The notes under the pieces: model-generated
Database searches by the model: none
Told to the model about the DNA's origin: nothing
The model's input: the letters and a program-made list of their open reading frames with translations, nothing else
Source of the DNA: Lachnospiraceae bacterium
Lineage (GTDB): Bacteria; Bacillota; Clostridia; Lachnospirales; Lachnospiraceae
NCBI GenBank assembly: GCA_017437965.1
Contig: JAFRWN010000078.1
Location: 1 to 34,454 of the forward strand
Reading direction: 5' to 3'
DNA: 34,454 nucleotides
Position numbers and translations under genes: made by a program
Part shown: positions 24,052 to 33,031 of the stretch, one piece after another
Layout of the letters: every line of letters begins with the position of its first letter
Numbering within the stretch: the first letter of the stretch is position 1

Positions 24052-25740
24052 TCATTCAAGCGTAATCCCATAAATTTTTGATTCCGTGCCGATGATAAGC
24101 TTGTTGTTATATACTATCGGCTCGGTAGTAATGCGTTCCCCAATCTTTCTGGTATCCTTCACTTTTCCGCTTTCTCCGTCAAGCAGGAAAAGGTTTCCTT
24201 CATTGTCACATATGATAAGATAGCCTGCTCCGTCAGCGCCGTAAACACATACGGGGCTCGATGCAGCATAGTTTTTCAGTCTTACATAGTATTTCATGCC
24301 GCCTGTCTTTTTGTTGATGGCGAGCACTATTCCGTTCTTTTTGTCGGCCTTTTTCCCTGTGGTGCCGACCGCCGTAAAGAAAATATAATCCGAAAGAGAA
24401 CCGCTTCCAAGACAGGCCGTTCCCATAAAGCCGCCGTCGGTAAGCTTGGTAACCCTTGTTTTATATTCTCTCTGCCAGATGATATCTCCCGTTGCCGCAT
24501 TCAGCTTGGTGATATAGGAAAGACCCTTGGTCTTTTTTCCGTCATCCAGATCAAGCGACGAGCCTACGTATATGAACACCGTACCGGCTTCCCTGTCTTC
24601 CTCAAGGACCGGAGTGCAGGAAAAGCACTGTCCGAGCTTTCTGACCCATACGGTTTCAAGCGTGTTGACGTTCGTGCAGACAAGCTGTCCGTCGGTATCG
24701 CAGGAATAAAGGTATTCGCCCCATGCCGCGATGCCGGAAGATGAAGTTGCCGATCTGCCGTCATCATAGCTGTAGGTATATTCGGCCTTCTGGTTGAGCT
24801 TTACTTTCATGTCGCCACCGTTTCCCTCTACGGCAACGGCATAGGTATATATCACTCCGTTCTCACCCTGGGTGACAAGGCAGTCTCCCTTGTCTGAAAA
24901 AAGGGCTGAAGCATAGAAATCATATTTTTCTTCGGGGAGCTTCATCGTAAAATTGCTTCTTTCACCGAATTTTCCGACTATCTCTCCGTTTATCAGGTTT
25001 ATTACAAAAATCTGCGAATCGTCATTCTTTGCACAGTCGCCAGTTCCTACAACATAGATCGGTTTTCCGTCGGGACATATCGTTCCGGTTCCGGTCACGG
25101 GGGTTCCGAGTACTATCGGCTCCCTGGTATAGCTACCGTCCTCAATGTCAAGGAAGTATATCCTTCCGTCCTTTGAAGCATAGATGATCTCCGTAAAGTT
25201 TTCCTTGCTTTTCTTGGAATCGGGCCTTACAAGAAGCTGTCTTACCTCGCTGCTCCATGTAATTACAAGAGCCTGGCCTCTCCAGTCAAGGTTCTTGGTC
25301 ACACCCGAGGCTTTTCCGACGCCTGTTTTCCAGGTGGCTGAAAACTTTCCCTCGGTAATATGGTTTTCTCCGGCAGCCGAAGTATTTCTCAGGGCATTTC
25401 CCCTGAAACTGAGTATTCCGTTAAGATATCCGCCTTCCGAGAAGGAAGCTTCGTTCTGCCTTGAAAAAGCGTCAACCACAGTTCCGTCAATCCGAAGATA
25501 TGACACAAGGTTTACGTTTGCCGGGTCGGAAAGCTTGGTTGCACTCGCACCGGCTTCAAACATCTTTGCTGCATCGGCTATCGGTTTTGCGTTATAGATT
25601 GCTGCTCTTTCGTCACCCTTTACGGGCTTCCAGATCAGCTTTACAAAACGTCTGGCAAAAGTCACCGCAAGCACTGCCACAACAAGCAGTACAACCGCAT
25701 AAAGTATAAATTTTTTATTTCTTATGCTTCGACGATGCAT
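24052..25740 (-). CDS. Membrane-anchored PQQ-like beta-propeller protein
   Basis: This 562-residue protein has a basic N terminus and one helix (about 11-30, LYAVVLLVVAVLAVTF), with the rest extracellular. Repeated short strands with WxxxxG-type or AxxGxxxW patterns, such as ATGDIIWQREYKT, LETVWVRKLG and GEIVGKFG, indicate a PQQ-binding-like (BamB-type) beta-propeller. An unusual N-terminal part of about 100 residues precedes the first blade. No catalytic residue is evident. Such proteins in Gram-positives are poorly characterised and are likely scaffolds at the wall. It lies between the transketolase and antiporter genes with gaps of 18 and 19 bases. The fold call is confident; the role is unknown. 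Confidence 0.8.
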   Translation of the reverse strand: MHRRSIRNKKFILYAVVLLVVAVLAVTFARRFVKLIWKPVKGDERAAIYNAKPIADAAKMFEAGASATKLSDPANVNLVSYLRIDGTVVDAFSRQNEASFSEGGYLNGILSFRGNALRNTSAAGENHITEGKFSATWKTGVGKASGVTKNLDWRGQALVITWSSEVRQLLVRPDSKKSKENFTEIIYASKDGRIYFLDIEDGSYTREPIVLGTPVTGTGTICPDGKPIYVVGTGDCAKNDDSQIFVINLINGEIVGKFGERSNFTMKLPEEKYDFYASALFSDKGDCLVTQGENGVIYTYAVAVEGNGGDMKVKLNQKAEYTYSYDDGRSATSSSGIAAWGEYLYSCDTDGQLVCTNVNTLETVWVRKLGQCFSCTPVLEEDREAGTVFIYVGSSLDLDDGKKTKGLSYITKLNAATGDIIWQREYKTRVTKLTDGGFMGTACLGSGSLSDYIFFTAVGTTGKKADKKNGIVLAINKKTGGMKYYVRLKNYAASSPVCVYGADGAGYLIICDNEGNLFLLDGESGKVKDTRKIGERITTEPIVYNNKLIIGTESKIYGITLE

Positions 25741-25758
25741 ATCAACCTTCTGTTTATA

Positions 25759-27786
25759 TTATTTTGAAACCACCTTTTTTACAGTCTGGGCAACATTTTC
25801 TGCCGTGAAACCGTACTTTTCAAAGAGAAGCTTGTTGGGACCTGAAGCTCCGAAGCCCTTCATGGTCACATATGCACCGTCAAGGCCTACATACTTGCCC
25901 CAGCCGAAGTCACATGCTGCTTCAACCGCAACCCTTGCCCTTACCTTTGAAGGCAGGATCTTCTCTTTATATTCGTCAGACTGTTCCTCGAAAATATCCA
26001 TGCAGGGTACGGAAACGACTCTTGCATCGATTCCCTCCTCTGCGAGCTTTTCCTTTGCCTTCACGCAAAGGTCAACCTCGGAGCCCGAAGCCATGAGGAT
26101 CGCATCGGGAGTCTCTTTGTTTGCATCTGCGACTATATATGCGCCCTTAAGTGCTTCCTTCGAGGAACCTGCAAGAGGTGCAAGGTTCTGTCTTGTGAGC
26201 ACAAGTGCGGTAGGTGTATTCTTTGATGTTACTGCGGAGTACCATGCAGCAAGTGTTTCGGTAGCATCGGCAGGTCTGAAGCAATGGAAGTTCGGAAGTG
26301 AACGAAGCATTGCAAGCTGCTCGATCGGCTCATGGGTAGGTCCGTCCTCGCCTACGCCTATTGAATCATGCGTAAGCACATAGATCGTAGGAATCTGCAT
26401 CAGTGCTGCAAGTCTTGCCATCGGCTTTACATAGTCCGAGAAAACGAAGAAGGTAGCACAGAAGGTCTTAAGACCATGGAGCACCATTCCGTTTGTGATC
26501 GCTGACATTGCAAACTCACGGATACCGAAGTGAAGATTTCTTCCGGTATAGTCTGCTGCGGAATAATCGCCGATGCCGGACATATAGGTCATGTTCGAAG
26601 GAGCAAGGTCTGCGGAACCTCCGATAAGTCCGGGAAGCAGAACCTTCAGCTTCTTGTTCAGTACCCAGCCGCTTACATTTCTTGTAGCATCTGCGTCCTT
26701 TGAATAATCAAGCACCTTCGCGGGCTTGAGATCATTTACAAGGTCTGTCCAGTAGCCCTCATCCTCAAGTGCCTTCTCGGCAAAGGAAGGATCTGTGCAT
26801 ACAGTAAGTTCCCTTGCATCCTCAGGGAATTTTGCCTTATATTCTTCATAAAGCGCATTCCATTTTTCCTCATCTTCTGCAAGCTTTTTCTGAAGCTCTG
26901 CATAGTGGGCATATGCTTCATCGGGTACGAAGAAAGGCTCTTTGCTCGGCCAGCCGAAGTTGTCCTTCATTACCTCGATGCCCTCTGCACCTACGGGTGA
27001 ACCATGAACCGATGCTGTTCCGGCTTTCGGAGTACCATAACCGATAACGGTCTTTACGATAACGAGCGAAGGCTTTTCGGTATCTGCCTTTGCAGCAGCT
27101 ATTGCCTTTCCGATCGCCTCGGTATCATTTCCCTCTTCCACAACGAAAACGCCGAAGCCCATAGCCTCGAAACGCTTTGCCACATTCTCGGTGAAAGCGA
27201 TGTCGGTGTCACCCTCTATTGAAATCTTGTTGCTGTCATATATAACGATGAGCTTGTTAAGTTTTAATGTGCCTGCAAGTGACATTGCCTCGTAGGTAAT
27301 ACCCTCCTGCATGCATCCGTCACCGCCGAGAACGAAGGTGTGGTGGTCAACAACCGGATAGCCTTCCTTGTTGAATCTTGCGGCAAGATGTGCCTCAGCC
27401 ATTGCCATGCCGACTGCCATGCCCATGCCTGCACCAAGAGGTCCTGTCGTAGCCTCGATGCCTTTTGTATGGCGGTACTCGGGATGACCGGGTGTGAGGG
27501 ATCCGATCTGTCTGAACTGCTTAAGATCCTCTACGGTAAGTCCGTAGCCGAAAAGATGAAGCAGTGAATAGAGCATTGCGGAACCATGACCGCCGGAAAG
27601 AATGAAGCGGTCCCTGTTTGCCCAGTCGGGATTCTTGGGATTATGCTTCATCTGGTGTGCCCAGATCTCATAGGCTGCGGGAGCAGCACCGAGAGGAAGT
27701 CCGGGATGGCCCGAATTTGCTTTCTGAATGGCATCTACTGCCAGAACTCTTATTGAATTTACTGCGAGCTCATCGATTTTACTCAT
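25759..27786 (-). CDS. tkt: Transketolase
   Basis: This 675-residue cytoplasmic enzyme moves two-carbon ketol units between pentose and triose/tetrose phosphates with thiamine diphosphate. The N-terminal stretch NSGHPGLPLGAAPAAYEIW is typical. The TPP/metal motif is GGDGCMQEGITYEAMSLAG, ending in IVIYDSNKISIEG. The pyrimidine-domain residues follow, including FGIREFAMSAITNG with the catalytic Glu, and THDSIGVGEDGPTHEP is the family signature. Length and motifs are complete. A good AGG-containing site (TCGGAGGTAATC) lies upstream of the ATG. Phosphopentomutase elsewhere in the window feeds the same pentose phosphate pool. Confidence 0.97.
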   Translation of the reverse strand: MSKIDELAVNSIRVLAVDAIQKANSGHPGLPLGAAPAAYEIWAHQMKHNPKNPDWANRDRFILSGGHGSAMLYSLLHLFGYGLTVEDLKQFRQIGSLTPGHPEYRHTKGIEATTGPLGAGMGMAVGMAMAEAHLAARFNKEGYPVVDHHTFVLGGDGCMQEGITYEAMSLAGTLKLNKLIVIYDSNKISIEGDTDIAFTENVAKRFEAMGFGVFVVEEGNDTEAIGKAIAAAKADTEKPSLVIVKTVIGYGTPKAGTASVHGSPVGAEGIEVMKDNFGWPSKEPFFVPDEAYAHYAELQKKLAEDEEKWNALYEEYKAKFPEDARELTVCTDPSFAEKALEDEGYWTDLVNDLKPAKVLDYSKDADATRNVSGWVLNKKLKVLLPGLIGGSADLAPSNMTYMSGIGDYSAADYTGRNLHFGIREFAMSAITNGMVLHGLKTFCATFFVFSDYVKPMARLAALMQIPTIYVLTHDSIGVGEDGPTHEPIEQLAMLRSLPNFHCFRPADATETLAAWYSAVTSKNTPTALVLTRQNLAPLAGSSKEALKGAYIVADANKETPDAILMASGSEVDLCVKAKEKLAEEGIDARVVSVPCMDIFEEQSDEYKEKILPSKVRARVAVEAACDFGWGKYVGLDGAYVTMKGFGASGPNKLLFEKYGFTAENVAQTVKKVVSK

Positions 27787-27806
27787 TTATGATTACCTCC
27801 GAAAAG

Positions 27807-29432
27807 TTATTTTGTTTTTTTGCCGAAATAGTCTTTAAGCTGTTCTTCCGTAACGATTTCACCGTTAAGTATCCTTTCCATCATCTCGGTTGCGCAAGCT
27901 ACCGATTCGGGATCAAGTATGGTTACGGAACGTTTGTACTGCTTTGCGGTATATGTGCATCTGAGCTGCTGCTGGCCGCCGTTTATTCCGGATGTAGCAT
28001 AGCTTACGATGGTCCAGCTTGCACGATCGTCAAGCTGCATTTTTACAAGCTTTGTGATCTCGCTCTGTGTCATGTTTGTTTCAAGGTTACTTGATATCTT
28101 GTCAAGTATCTCACTGTAGTTTGTAAGAAGCGCAGGCGAAATTGCCTTGTTGAATATGGCCTTTATCATCTCGAGATGGTTGCGGCCTCTCTGGTAATCT
28201 CCGTCGGGGAAGGAATATCTCTCACGGCAGAACACAAGTGCCTGATAACCGCTTACATGGTTCATTCCCTTCTTGAAATGAACACCGAGTATGTTCCTTG
28301 AATCAAATTCATAGGCCGAATATACATCAACTCCGCCGAGTGCATCGATCAGACCTCTCATGCTCGTGAAGTTCAGCTTCATGAAATAGTCTATGTCGAT
28401 TCCGTAAACTTTTTCAAGGGCCGCTATCGAAGCCTGGCACTGTGCCGAAAAGATTCCGGCATGGGTCAGCTTGTCGTAAAGACCGCTGCCGTCGGTAACA
28501 CCCGGGATTTCAACATAGGAATCACGCGGTGTGGTAATCATTCCTATCATCTTTGTAACGGGATTCACGCAAATGATGACATTTACGTCGGACCTTGCTA
28601 TGGTAGAAATATCTCCCTCGGTATCGATACCGCTGACATACATCAGAAACGGTGTTACGGAGGTATCGATTATCTCCCTGTCATCTTCTTTCTTTTCGGG
28701 AATATTGGGAGTTTCTCCCTTGTTCTCCATATCCCTGGGCTTTGCTTCAACCGTTATCGTATAGCTCTTTAAGACCTCTGCCATGTCGGTAAACACTACC
28801 GGGATTCCGTCTTCGGTCTTTCCGAGGTATCCGTCCTCGCCTTCTTCTATTGCGGCATAGGTATCGTCTATCGTGCCGACTATCGAAGAATCAACGATCA
28901 TGGCCGAAACATCACCATGAAGAAGGGCCTGGGACAGCGAAAACTCGTCCTCATATTCATTTACCGGAATATCTATGTCTCCGAGATCGCTTCTCATCTT
29001 TGTTGCGGCATCTATGCAGTAATCTCTCGTATCCGTATCCATCTTGCATATTCCGATGGTCTTTCCGGAAAGGGTACCAATCTCATTGAAGCCCGAGTCT
29101 TTTACAACCATGACGTTCATCATTATGTCCATGGTATCCTTCGGGGCAATCTTTTCGATCGCTTTCTCGGTAATATGGATGGAATTGGTTACCCATATAA
29201 GAGCAATTATCAGTATTATCGATAACACATCACCCACAATATTCGCATATCTGAAGAACTGGGTTCCGGCAACTATAACCACTGCGAAAAACAGCGCCAG
29301 CACAAGAAGCACCAGGTATCTGTTTACCAGAACGTCAAACCTTTTTATCCTGTACAGAGCAACTACTGAAACCATTGCCTGCACAAGTACCAGAAGTATA
29401 CCGAGCATTACGGGTATTCTTAATTTTTTCAT
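27807..29432 (-). CDS. LytR-CpsA-Psr (LCP) family wall-polymer transferase
   Basis: This protein has about 541 residues. The ATG at 29432 is chosen because AGAGAGG lies six bases upstream; a longer reading to 29492 would run through the promoter and hairpin. Four hydrophobic helices lie in the first 115 residues. Next is an extracellular region of about 130 residues that resembles a solute-binding domain (TLSGKTIGICKMDTDTRD and HGDVSAMIVDSSIVG). The LCP domain follows: NVIICVNPVTKMIGMITTPRD with the conserved Arg, then KLTHAG, DYFMKLNFTSMRGLIDALGG and the RERYSFPDGDYQRGRNH motif with lipid-phosphate-binding arginines. LCP proteins transfer polyprenyl-linked polymers onto the wall. It is the first gene of the long minus series with its own promoter. 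Confidence 0.88.
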   Translation of the reverse strand: MKKLRIPVMLGILLVLVQAMVSVVALYRIKRFDVLVNRYLVLLVLALFFAVVIVAGTQFFRYANIVGDVLSIILIIALIWVTNSIHITEKAIEKIAPKDTMDIMMNVMVVKDSGFNEIGTLSGKTIGICKMDTDTRDYCIDAATKMRSDLGDIDIPVNEYEDEFSLSQALLHGDVSAMIVDSSIVGTIDDTYAAIEEGEDGYLGKTEDGIPVVFTDMAEVLKSYTITVEAKPRDMENKGETPNIPEKKEDDREIIDTSVTPFLMYVSGIDTEGDISTIARSDVNVIICVNPVTKMIGMITTPRDSYVEIPGVTDGSGLYDKLTHAGIFSAQCQASIAALEKVYGIDIDYFMKLNFTSMRGLIDALGGVDVYSAYEFDSRNILGVHFKKGMNHVSGYQALVFCRERYSFPDGDYQRGRNHLEMIKAIFNKAISPALLTNYSEILDKISSNLETNMTQSEITKLVKMQLDDRASWTIVSYATSGINGGQQQLRCTYTAKQYKRSVTILDPESVACATEMMERILNGEIVTEEQLKDYFGKKTK

Positions 29433-29452
29433 CTGAAACCTCTCTAAAAGCC

Positions 29453-29490
29453 AAAAAGGCATTCTTTGATTATTGTACCAAAGTAATGCC
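29453..29490 (-). terminator. Terminator after the transglutaminase gene, overlapping the LCP promoter
   Basis: Minus-strand reading: ggcattactttg, a loop of about ten bases, then caaagaatgcc and TTTTT (29457-29453). The stem has one bulge. The loop contains the -10 box TACAAT of the next gene. Confidence 0.7.
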
Positions 29491-29500
29491 AATTTGTAAA
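29472..29500 (-). promoter_or_regulatory. Promoter of the LCP-led operon, nested in a terminator
   Basis: On the minus strand, TTTACA (29500-29495) and TACAAT (29477-29472) are 17 bases apart. Transcription would start near 29465, inside the right arm of the hairpin, so this transcript cannot form the terminator. Confidence 0.65.
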
Positions 29501-29511
29501 GTAAAAACTAG

Positions 29512-31950
29512 CTATATGAGCCTGTAAAGCCGTGCTACAGCGTCACTTTCAGCCTTCGAAACGGGATTTTGCGAAAAAGCAGCCTTTTTGACCACTCTCA
29601 TGTACTCTTTAACCTCATCTTTGTGCTCTTCTCCGAGTACACTAAGCAGGGTTTCCTCAAGCTTTTTATCGGTATTTTCCTTACCTTTTATGCCTCCCTT
29701 TCGGCGCAGCTTCCTGTAAACCCTTCTGTTCATCATTCTGACAGCTGCCCTGTAATATTTGTTTTTAAGGGAGTCCTCAATCTTCTCAAGGGCCTTCCTT
29801 TTTGCCCTGAATATGAGACTCAGTGCTGCTATAAACAGTGAGATTATAAGAAGAATGAGCAGGACTTTTCCAAGATTTCCCTTATTTCCTTTTGTTTCCG
29901 CAGGAGTCGGACTTGGTATAGTATTATTTCCGGAAGAGCTTTCGTTTCCCGGGCTTCCGCTCGGCTGGGCTTTTTTGGTAGGTGCAGGAGTAGGACTCTT
30001 TTTCTCACTTCCCGACGGCACCGGAGTCACAGTGTTCGTAGGCTTGGGAGTAGGCGTATAGATGGGCGCCTCGGTAGGCGCCTCGGTAGGAGTCGGGCTC
30101 GGGTTCTTTTTCTTCTCCTCTTCTTTTCTCTGCTCCTGTGCTTCCTTGCTTGCGGGGAATTCGTCGGTCTTGCTTTCATAGCCCGGCGTTACCTCAAAAG
30201 GAATCCAGCCGATATTGTCAAAATATATCTCGACCCATGCATGTGCATTACGGTCCCTTACTGTAGCGGTGTATTTTCCGTCATCTTCTTCCAGCATATA
30301 AGGCTTAAGTACGTAGCCCGAAGCATATCTTGCCGGCACGCCAAGGCTTCTGAGTATGATGGTTCCCGCAGATGCAAAGTGCATGCAGTAGCCCTCTCTG
30401 CCTTTCTTCAGGAAATATTCCAGAGGATCCTCCTCGCTGTCAAGGCTGTCAAGCTCCCAGCTGTAGGTATAGTGCTCCCCAAGATACTCCTTGACCTGCT
30501 TTGCCATATCAAGACGCCACTCGTTTTCCTCACTCAGACGGTGTCTTCTTCTATCTTCAAGTTCCCTGTAGGGCCTGGTTTTGAAAATATATTCAGGCAC
30601 ATAAAGGCAGGTACTGTTGACATAATTCCCATACCAACCCCAGAAGGAATAGTCCTTTGAAGTAAGCGACTTTTCCGGTTCCAGCAGCGTCTTTGTCACA
30701 AAGGTATTGGTATCAAGGCCCGAAAAGCTCACCTTTTTCTTCGTCATTTCCTTTTTCGCAACATAATCTCCCTTGAAGCTAAGCCCGCTTATTCCGTCCG
30801 TATCGACCGCATATGGCAGAAGCATGGCCTGTCCGAGCAGCCCGCTGTATTCGATTTCATAGTCCGCACGATCATAGCGCTTGTTGTCATATTCAGCCCC
30901 TGCAAGCTTTATAGCCACTTCCTCGGGACCGATGCCATAATCCTTGCATGCCTCGGCAAAATCAGATGTGGAAGCCTTCCATGTGCCGTCCTCATAATCT
31001 ACCCCGTAGAACTCCTTGAAATAAAGGTTTCCGGAGGGTTTCGTATCCATGGTGACCGTCATTATTTTTGCATCCTTATACCTCGGACTCGAGTTGTCCA
31101 GGGTCTTGTCCGTGGAAAGAAATACCCTCGAAAACAGACTGTCTATGCTCTTTTCAATTTTGTTCTGTAACTCCTTGATCTCATCCGCATAGTCAAGTAC
31201 CTTTTCGGCAGGAGACAGAAGCACAAAGCCTGCAACTATGCATATGATCATGAAAACGGCAAGGGATGTGGCAGCACTGACAAACCAGCCCCTGCCCCAG
31301 CCTTTTCTGAACACCATAAAGATACCGCCGGCATAAAGTACGATATGGATCCACTCAGGAGCAAGTCCCACGTACATAAGAATTGCTGTGGAAGCTAAAG
31401 GCAGCAGCAAAAACAGCCATTTGCGTTTTCCAAGCCTCGAAACAAAATAAAAAGCAAAAAATATGCAGATAAAGGTAAAGGTAAGGCCCATGGAAATATA
31501 TTCATTGTCAGCATGCCTGATAACAATATTTGAGCCGAAGATCCTGTTGTACGGCTTCAGGAAAAATGTCGCAGCGGCCGCAAGGCCACCCCTTATCTCG
31601 TCGTAGTTTGACCTATAGTAAATGAGAAGCAGAAGAAGTACAGGCAAGAACGGAACAATCGCAAAAAACAGACGCAGGTATTTCCTGGTTTTTCCCTTTA
31701 TCCTGCTTAAAATGAAACGCACCGACACCTCATAGAACATTACGGTAAAAGTAACGATCATTATGATTTTAAAGGCGTCCGATGAATCGGGCGCAATATG
31801 GTATGAAAGGCAGGAAAGCATAAAAAAGGCAGCAAAAATCAGAAGCAGTATGGATATCGTCTCCCAGACTGCCTCGGCGAACAGTACCCTTAATTCCGGT
31901 CTGTCCGACTCATCTGTTTTTTCCCATTGTACTCTCTGAATACGCTTCAT
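29512..31950 (-). CDS. TgpA-like transmembrane transglutaminase-domain protein
   Basis: This 812-residue protein has about six helices in the first 260 residues and an extracellular transglutaminase-like domain whose core holds Cys522 (REGYCMHFASAGTIILRSLG) and His570 (RNAHAWVEIYF). The usual third residue, Asp, appears as Glu586 in WIPFEVTPGY. A Pro/Thr/Glu-rich linker (about 620-690, TPTEAPTEAP repeats) leads to one more helix and a cytoplasmic tail of about 100 residues of the DUF4129 kind. With the MoxR ATPase and DUF58 gene just upstream it forms a conserved three-gene module of poorly understood function, probably at the cell surface. Such domains act as peptidases or crosslinkers; the activity here is not established. 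Confidence 0.86.
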   Translation of the reverse strand: MKRIQRVQWEKTDESDRPELRVLFAEAVWETISILLLIFAAFFMLSCLSYHIAPDSSDAFKIIMIVTFTVMFYEVSVRFILSRIKGKTRKYLRLFFAIVPFLPVLLLLLIYYRSNYDEIRGGLAAAATFFLKPYNRIFGSNIVIRHADNEYISMGLTFTFICIFFAFYFVSRLGKRKWLFLLLPLASTAILMYVGLAPEWIHIVLYAGGIFMVFRKGWGRGWFVSAATSLAVFMIICIVAGFVLLSPAEKVLDYADEIKELQNKIEKSIDSLFSRVFLSTDKTLDNSSPRYKDAKIMTVTMDTKPSGNLYFKEFYGVDYEDGTWKASTSDFAEACKDYGIGPEEVAIKLAGAEYDNKRYDRADYEIEYSGLLGQAMLLPYAVDTDGISGLSFKGDYVAKKEMTKKKVSFSGLDTNTFVTKTLLEPEKSLTSKDYSFWGWYGNYVNSTCLYVPEYIFKTRPYRELEDRRRHRLSEENEWRLDMAKQVKEYLGEHYTYSWELDSLDSEEDPLEYFLKKGREGYCMHFASAGTIILRSLGVPARYASGYVLKPYMLEEDDGKYTATVRDRNAHAWVEIYFDNIGWIPFEVTPGYESKTDEFPASKEAQEQRKEEEKKKNPSPTPTEAPTEAPIYTPTPKPTNTVTPVPSGSEKKSPTPAPTKKAQPSGSPGNESSSGNNTIPSPTPAETKGNKGNLGKVLLILLIISLFIAALSLIFRAKRKALEKIEDSLKNKYYRAAVRMMNRRVYRKLRRKGGIKGKENTDKKLEETLLSVLGEEHKDEVKEYMRVVKKAAFSQNPVSKAESDAVARLYRLI

Positions 31951-31970
31951 GCCTTATGTGTTGCCTTTCT

Positions 31971-33029
31971 CTATTTCAGCAGCAGTTCTTCAATCTTTTC
32001 GGGCCTTACGGGATCTGCGCCGTCAAGGCTGATACCTCCCTTTGAATCTGCAAAAACACCGTGCAGATAGAATTCGCCCTTGTATTTTTCCTTGTATCTG
32101 TCCTTGCGCACGCCCGCATATTCCTCGGAATTATCCTGCATATATACAGTAAGCGCAAAGTAAAAGCTTTCCTCATCATCCACTCTGACTCTCACAAGAT
32201 CACTTCTGCTTGCAGAGTTCCAGACCACATAATGAGGGCATTTCATGTCCATAAGCGTGAAGGACAGCGAAGCCATGTAATCGAGCGCCCCGTTCTCTCC
32301 CTTTACTCCCTCAGGCATAAAAAGCACTACAGGGCAGGCCTTGGGCTGAGCGGTTTCCTTTACGATAAGGTCATCCATTCTGGCACTGAGTTTCCAGTGA
32401 ACCCTCTGAAGCTTGTCTCCGTCACGGAATTCCCGCACGTCAAAGGTCTCGCTCGGGTCCTGTCCCACATTCAGTTCATCATAGACCAGCGCCTCACCAT
32501 AGAAATTCTTGACTCCCTCTCCAAGTGTCACGGGAACCTCGTTAAGTTCAGGAAGTATCAGTGCATGGGTGATGCTCTTTTTCTTCACTTTCATATGGAA
32601 AATGCCGAAATAATCATAAAGTTTAACTTTGTAAGTGGAAAATTCGTAATTGCCCGAATACTTTACCGAAAGCCTTCTGATCTCAGTATTCTTTCCCCTC
32701 GGTACATCCTGCATCTTGAGAATGATCTCCTCCCTTTCCTCACTGCAGTTTTCGCCGTAATCTATGTGCATGACAAGCTTGCCAAGGGGGATCCATGACC
32801 TGTTTACCACATCTATCCTAAGGCCGAAGCTCTGGCCTTTTTCGGCAACCTTTACCGGAATCTCAAGCTTTATCCTTATCCTTTTCCTCATGATCAGCAG
32901 GTAAACAAAAGAAAGCACGGCAAATAACACTGCCGTAAGACCCAGCAGTGCAAAAGCTGTGCTTTCAAAAATCAGCGCAAGATATAAAATTACCGCCGTA
33001 ACCGGAATCAGAAGAACAAAGCCAAACAC
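31971..33029 (-). CDS. DUF58 domain protein
   Basis: This 352-residue protein has two N-terminal helices (about 3-20 and 25-46) and a soluble region. The DUF58 signature is near residues 195-225: VGQDPSETFDVREFRDGDKL then VHWKLSARMDDLIVKE. It is a partner of the MoxR ATPase (gap 2 bases) and of the transglutaminase-like protein (gap 20 bases). In studied members the DUF58 part resembles a von Willebrand A-like domain that binds partners. No enzymatic motif is visible. It is likely a membrane-bound scaffold that the ATPase remodels. Confidence 0.86.
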   Translation of the reverse strand: MFGFVLLIPVTAVILYLALIFESTAFALLGLTAVLFAVLSFVYLLIMRKRIRIKLEIPVKVAEKGQSFGLRIDVVNRSWIPLGKLVMHIDYGENCSEEREEIILKMQDVPRGKNTEIRRLSVKYSGNYEFSTYKVKLYDYFGIFHMKVKKKSITHALILPELNEVPVTLGEGVKNFYGEALVYDELNVGQDPSETFDVREFRDGDKLQRVHWKLSARMDDLIVKETAQPKACPVVLFMPEGVKGENGALDYMASLSFTLMDMKCPHYVVWNSASRSDLVRVRVDDEESFYFALTVYMQDNSEEYAGVRKDRYKEKYKGEFYLHGVFADSKGGISLDGADPVRPEKIEELLLK

Positions 33030-33031
33030 AT

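Noticed and set aside
32061..32798. 245-residue plus-strand frame within the DUF58 gene
   Set aside because: Antisense shadow of a conserved gene in a three-gene operon.
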